The notes under the pieces: generated by a model
Databases searched by the model: none
Seen by the model: only the letters and a program-made list of their open reading frames with translations
What the model was told of the DNA's origin: nothing
In this document: in pieces, positions 60,383-64,000 of the stretch
Numbering within the stretch: the first letter of the stretch is position 1
Layout of the letters: the number at the start of each line of letters is the position of its first letter
Made by a program: the position numbers and the translations under genes
NCBI GenBank assembly: GCA_021613375.1
Contig: CM038726.1
Span: 7,310,349 to 7,374,348 of the forward strand
Direction of reading: 5' to 3'
Origin: Megaleporinus macrocephalus
Taxonomy: Eukaryota; Chordata; Actinopteri; Characiformes; Anostomidae
Length of the DNA stretch: 64,000 bases

Positions 60383-60862
60383 TTAGCGAATATTTCTCAA
60401 ATGATAAAAAGCTACTGTAGTGACTGTATTTACATGCTTAATAAATTTGAGCCCACAGTCTAAGATCACAGCCAGGCTTTGTACTTCAGGTTTCATTTTG
60501 ATCGCTAAATAACCAAGTCTGTCATAAAGCATATTTCTCTGAGTTTTAGTAGCAAGAATCAGTATTTCAGTTTTCTGTGATGTAATTGTAAAAAAAAAAA
60601 ATGTGACATCCACTGAGAAACATCTGACACACAGTCTGTCTACTGAATGTAACTTATCAGAAAGAATAAAAATGAATAATTGTGTGTCATCAGCATAACT
60701 ATGAAAGCTTATATCATGCTTCCTAATGTACAATGAGAAATGCAAGAGCCCTAGAATTGAACCTTGTAGTATCCCACAAGAAATATTACATTTTCTCAAA
60801 GAATAACTTTTTACTGAAACCACGAACTGTCTATTTGTTAAATATGATGTCACTGTTTTCAA
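60383..60862 (-). mobile_element. L2-like LINE reverse transcriptase fragment
   Basis: On the - strand a frame reads YLTNRQFVVSV, CNISCGILQGSILGLLHFSL and SFHSYADDTQLFI, carrying the G-PQG-like and YADD motifs of L2/CR1-type RT. It continues to KPEVQSLAVILDCGLKF and AFYHLRNI. Part of the palm is deleted (after FSLYIRKHDI). Probably dead. Confidence 0.85.
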
Positions 60863-61114
60863 TAATGTCAGTGTTTTCTTCAGTGTATTTGCAAATAAAT
60901 TATAGTGACTGAAGACAGTTTAGATAAAGTCTGTGTGCATCTGTTTATTCTCTAAACTGGGCTTTTCTGAACTAAACAGTGTTGTTGCTGTTAGTAGATG
61001 CTCTGATCTGATTGGCCGAGTACTTTAATCGGACTTTATTGTAATTGGTTTATGAGCTTACTTATGTGCAATTACTATGATTATTCAAATTAATGAAGTA
61101 AAAATAGAAACCAA

Positions 61115-62715
61115 GCAGAGGTGTCAAGTAATGGAGTACAAATACTTTGTTACCTTACCTTACAAAGTAGAAATGTTGTTTATTTATACTTTACTGGAGT
61201 AATTACTCTTCAGCTGATTTTTTACTTCTACTCCTTACATTTACACTCCATTATCTGTACCTTCTACTCCTTACATTTACACTCCATTACCAGTACTTTC
61301 TACTGCTTACATTTACGCTCCATTATCTATACTTTCTACTCCTTACATTTACACTCCATTATCAGTACTTTCTACTACTTACATTTACACTCTATTATCA
61401 GTACTTTCTACTCCTTACATTTACACTCCATTATCAGTACTTTCTACTCCTTACATTTACACTCCATTATCAGTACTTTCTACTCCTCACATTTACGCTC
61501 CATTATCAGTACTTTCTACTCCTTACATTTACGCTCCATTATCAGTACTTTCTACTCCTTACATTTACACTCCATTATCAGTACTTTCTACTCCTTACAT
61601 TTACGCTCCATTATCAGTACTTTCTACTCCTTACATTTACACTCCATTATCAGTACTTTCTACTGCTTACATTTACGCTCCATTATCTGTACTTTCTACT
61701 CCTTACATTTACGCTCCATTATCAGTACTTTCTACTCCTTACATTTACACTCCATTATCAGTACTTTCTACTCCTTACATATACGCTCCATTATCAGTAC
61801 TTTCTACTCCTTACATTTACGCTCCATTATCTGTACTTTCTACTCCTTACATTTACGCTCCATTATCAGTACTTTCTACTCCTTACATTTACGCTCCATT
61901 ATCTGTACTTTCTACTCCTTACATTTACACTACATTATCTGTACTTTCTACTCCTTACATTTATACTCCATTACCTGTACTTTCTACTCCTTCCATTTAC
62001 ACTCCATTATAAGTACTTTCTACTCCTTACATTTACACTACATTATCTGTACTTTCTACTCCTTACATTTATACTCCATTACCTGTACTTTCTACTCCTT
62101 CCATTTACACTCCATTATCAGTACTTTCTACTCCTTCCATTTTAAACATAGTCCCGTTACTCCTATTTCATTTACAGCTTGTTTTCATTCATGTACATTT
62201 ACATTCCAGTAAAGGTTATTGATAACATGTCTTTGAAGTTTGACTTCATTACAATACTTAAAGACAACTAGTCATCATATCTTCTGCTCCATGAAACACA
62301 TGTTAATGCTCAGTAGTACACAGATGTGCTTCTTTAGTGTATTTACATTGTACTAAACTACATTCATGTTTAATGGGCGTATATGCGGCTGAAACAGGAA
62401 GCCTAGCACATCCCAAATTCATCAACATTAACATTTTAATATAACATTATAGTCATTATGACTTTTAGAAGAATGGGGTTTTTGGGTGGTGGGCTAGTGC
62501 ACTATAGACCCCTGAGGTGCTGTGTAAGCTTTTGTCTTTGATGGCATTTTTTCCCCTTACATTACTTTTACTTTTATACTTTAAGTATTTTATACTTTAA
62601 GCAGTACTTTTACATTTATACTGGAGTAAAAAGCTTCAGTTGATACTTCAACTTCTACAGAAGTATCTTTAAACCCTAGTATCTATACTTTTACCTGAGT
62701 AATGAATGTAAATAT
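61115..62715 (-). mobile_element. Non-autonomous TIR element with 36-bp minisatellite (copy B, inverted)
   Basis: The left end AGAGGTGTCAAGTAATGGAG is the reverse complement of the right end at 34604. The interior has about 26 units of CTCCTTACATTTACACTCC, ATTATCAGTACTTTCTA (61210-62150). The flank at 62460-62710 matches 33500-33770 in reverse. The 363-codon open frame over it exists only because the 36-bp unit is a multiple of three. Confidence 0.85.
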
Positions 62716-62963
62716 TTATAAACTTTGAAATCAAAATCAACCAAACAGTACCAGTAAAAGTAAAAATACTTAATATAATGCATAACTTTTCACCTCCGCT
62801 AATACATGGTTCAGTATCACAAGCATTAGTAACTGTGTGAGCTCCATAAAGTGGGTTTGGCCTTTAACACAATGTGTAATGTGTTACTGGGGTGTGTGTA
62901 CATTAGAGTTGTTTGATCAAACCAGGAGAAACAGACAGGCGCTCTGCTTTCATTTGATGAAAT

Positions 62964-62969
62964 TTTATT
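62964..62969 (-). terminator. Insulin polyadenylation signal
   Basis: TTTATT on the + strand is AATAAA on the - strand, 94 nt after the insulin stop codon, followed by an AT-rich stretch. Confidence 0.8.
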
Positions 62970-63062
62970 TTTTAGGAAAAAGACAAGTAATCAAGTTGGA
63001 CCATTTTTCAATTGTAGCTCTGAGCTGACGGGTTAGCCTGTGCTGGCGGCGCAGCTGGTGAT

Positions 63063-63900
63063 TTAGTTGCAGTAGTTCTGCAGGTCGAAGATGCTGCAGG
63101 GTTTGTGGCAGCACTGCTCCACAATGCCTCTCTTCACCATCAGCTCGGTGTGCTCTTTGTATGGGTATTCGGCCAACTCGCCCTCCTGACCAGACTTGGG
63201 GGGAAGGAACCCTGAAGGAGGGAGTCAGAAATAATAATCCAGTAATGATGTAATGTAGAAGTTTAAAAGGCATGTGTTTATCTGACACTCTTCTCAAGAA
63301 TTTATAAAACGATACCACTTTTCATTCCCTAAAGAACCTTGTTTGACAAATAGATGTCGAAGTAAGAAGAAGATATTTAAGTTTTGGGGAACATTTTCAT
63401 AGTATTATAATTTTTATACCCGTTTTTAAGGGTTTACCATAGAACTTTTACATAACATGGAGATTCTTTCTATACTTATACTGCCATTAAAGTGTCTCAT
63501 TTTGCATACATTTGAAGATATAACTACATTATAAAGTTGACTACAAATATACTTTCAGTTTCCATTGTGTAAAAATTGGGCACATCAAGAAAAAGACTGA
63601 AAACTTTAGTTGCCCCTAAATAACAAATACACTTTCTTAGTTTTCCGTCTATAATCATTCTTACTACATGTCTATTTTGAGCACCAACTGCTTAATCCAT
63701 CCAGTTACACCACGTTTCTTACCGAGCAGTGGGTCCACCTCTCTCTTAGGGTTGTAGAAGAAGCCTGACGGGCCACAGACCAGGTAGAGGGCATCGACCA
63801 AATGAGATCCGCACAGGTGTTGAGGAGCGGCAGCATTGGCTCCTGCAGTGGAGAAAGCCAGCAGGAACAACAGAGCACCAGCCTGGAGCCACACTGCCAT
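63063..63900 (-). CDS. ins: Preproinsulin, two coding exons
   Basis: Exons 63723-63900 and 63063-63211 on the - strand, joined in phase 1, 327 nt, 108 aa, a normal teleost length. Signal peptide about residues 1-23 (hydrophobic core ALLFLLAF). B chain about 24-51 with [17 protein letters not shown]. Dibasic KR at 52-53, C-peptide 54-85, KR at 86-87. A chain 88-108 is [20 protein letters not shown] plus Asn. All six cysteines are present (30, 42, 93, 94, 98, 107). The intron splits the C-peptide, as in other vertebrate insulin genes. An acceptor-like CCCTCTTAG lies just before ACCATGG, fitting the usual 5' UTR intron. Secreted hormone of islet beta cells. Confidence 0.98.
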
Positions 63901-64000
63901 GGTCTAAGAGGGAGACAGATTAAACTGAATGATTGTGCATACAATGTGAAACTGAGAGCATGGTGCTAAGTTCAGGGAGACCTGGAGGGCTTGGGATTCC

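Noticed and set aside
61121..62212. 363-codon open frame rich in YSLHLHSIISTF repeats
   Set aside because: It is the translation of a 36-bp minisatellite; the unit length is divisible by three, so stops are absent by construction.

Overview
The window is vertebrate nuclear DNA from a teleost fish, probably an ostariophysan. The evidence is split genes with GT/AG introns, a 108-residue preproinsulin of teleost type at the right edge, fish-type immune families (FIIND-CARD, GIMAP, RING/B-box), and abundant hAT, Harbinger, Tx1-like, L2-like and DIRS-like remnants. No bacterial operon, CRISPR array or plausible intact viral gene is present. Gene models were built by hand from splice sites and reading phase.

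Layout. 1-6.7 kb is a graveyard of transposon pseudogenes on the + strand: a hAT transposase, a HARBI1-like transposase and several Tx1-like LINE fragments. 6.8-27.5 kb holds a 14-exon gene (model: 562 aa) joining a V-set Ig domain, short linker exons, a FIIND (ZU5-UPA) and a C-terminal CARD. 27.5-36 kb is intergenic or 5' sequence: L2 and LINE pieces, minisatellites, and a GC-rich stretch with a perfect NRF-1-type palindrome and a splice donor that may be a promoter and first exon. 36.1-46.9 kb holds a tandem paralogue of the Ig gene, exon for exon, but lacking the six exons that carry the FIIND; its model is a 252-aa Ig-CARD protein. 47.2-48.0 kb is a short hAT-type non-autonomous element with a likely 8-bp target duplication. 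49.5-59.3 kb holds a + strand gene with three consecutive AIG1 (GIMAP) GTPase exons followed by linker exons and a RING/B-box1/B-box2 exon. The first AIG1 exon is frameshifted and the third carries a stop, while the second is intact. 59.4-62.8 kb is repeats: a long hairpin, an L2-like RT fragment and a 36-bp minisatellite element. 63.1-63.9 kb holds the two coding exons of insulin on the - strand.

How it fits together. The two Ig-CARD genes and the AIG1-RING/B-box gene look like a cytosolic innate-immune cluster: possible inflammasome-type adaptors or sensors (FIIND autoprocessing, CARD signalling) beside a GTPase-E3 ligase fusion. The duplicated genes also record differential expansion of intronic minisatellites. 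The same ~56-bp repeat covers about 5.6 kb in copy 1 and 1.1 kb in copy 2, while two other minisatellites expanded only in copy 2. The most interesting observations are the Ig-FIIND-CARD architecture without a signal peptide, the frame-preserving loss of the FIIND in its neighbour, the conserved FIIND His/Ser pair with an altered P1 residue, and the AIG1x3-RING fusion in which skipping the broken exons would keep the frame.
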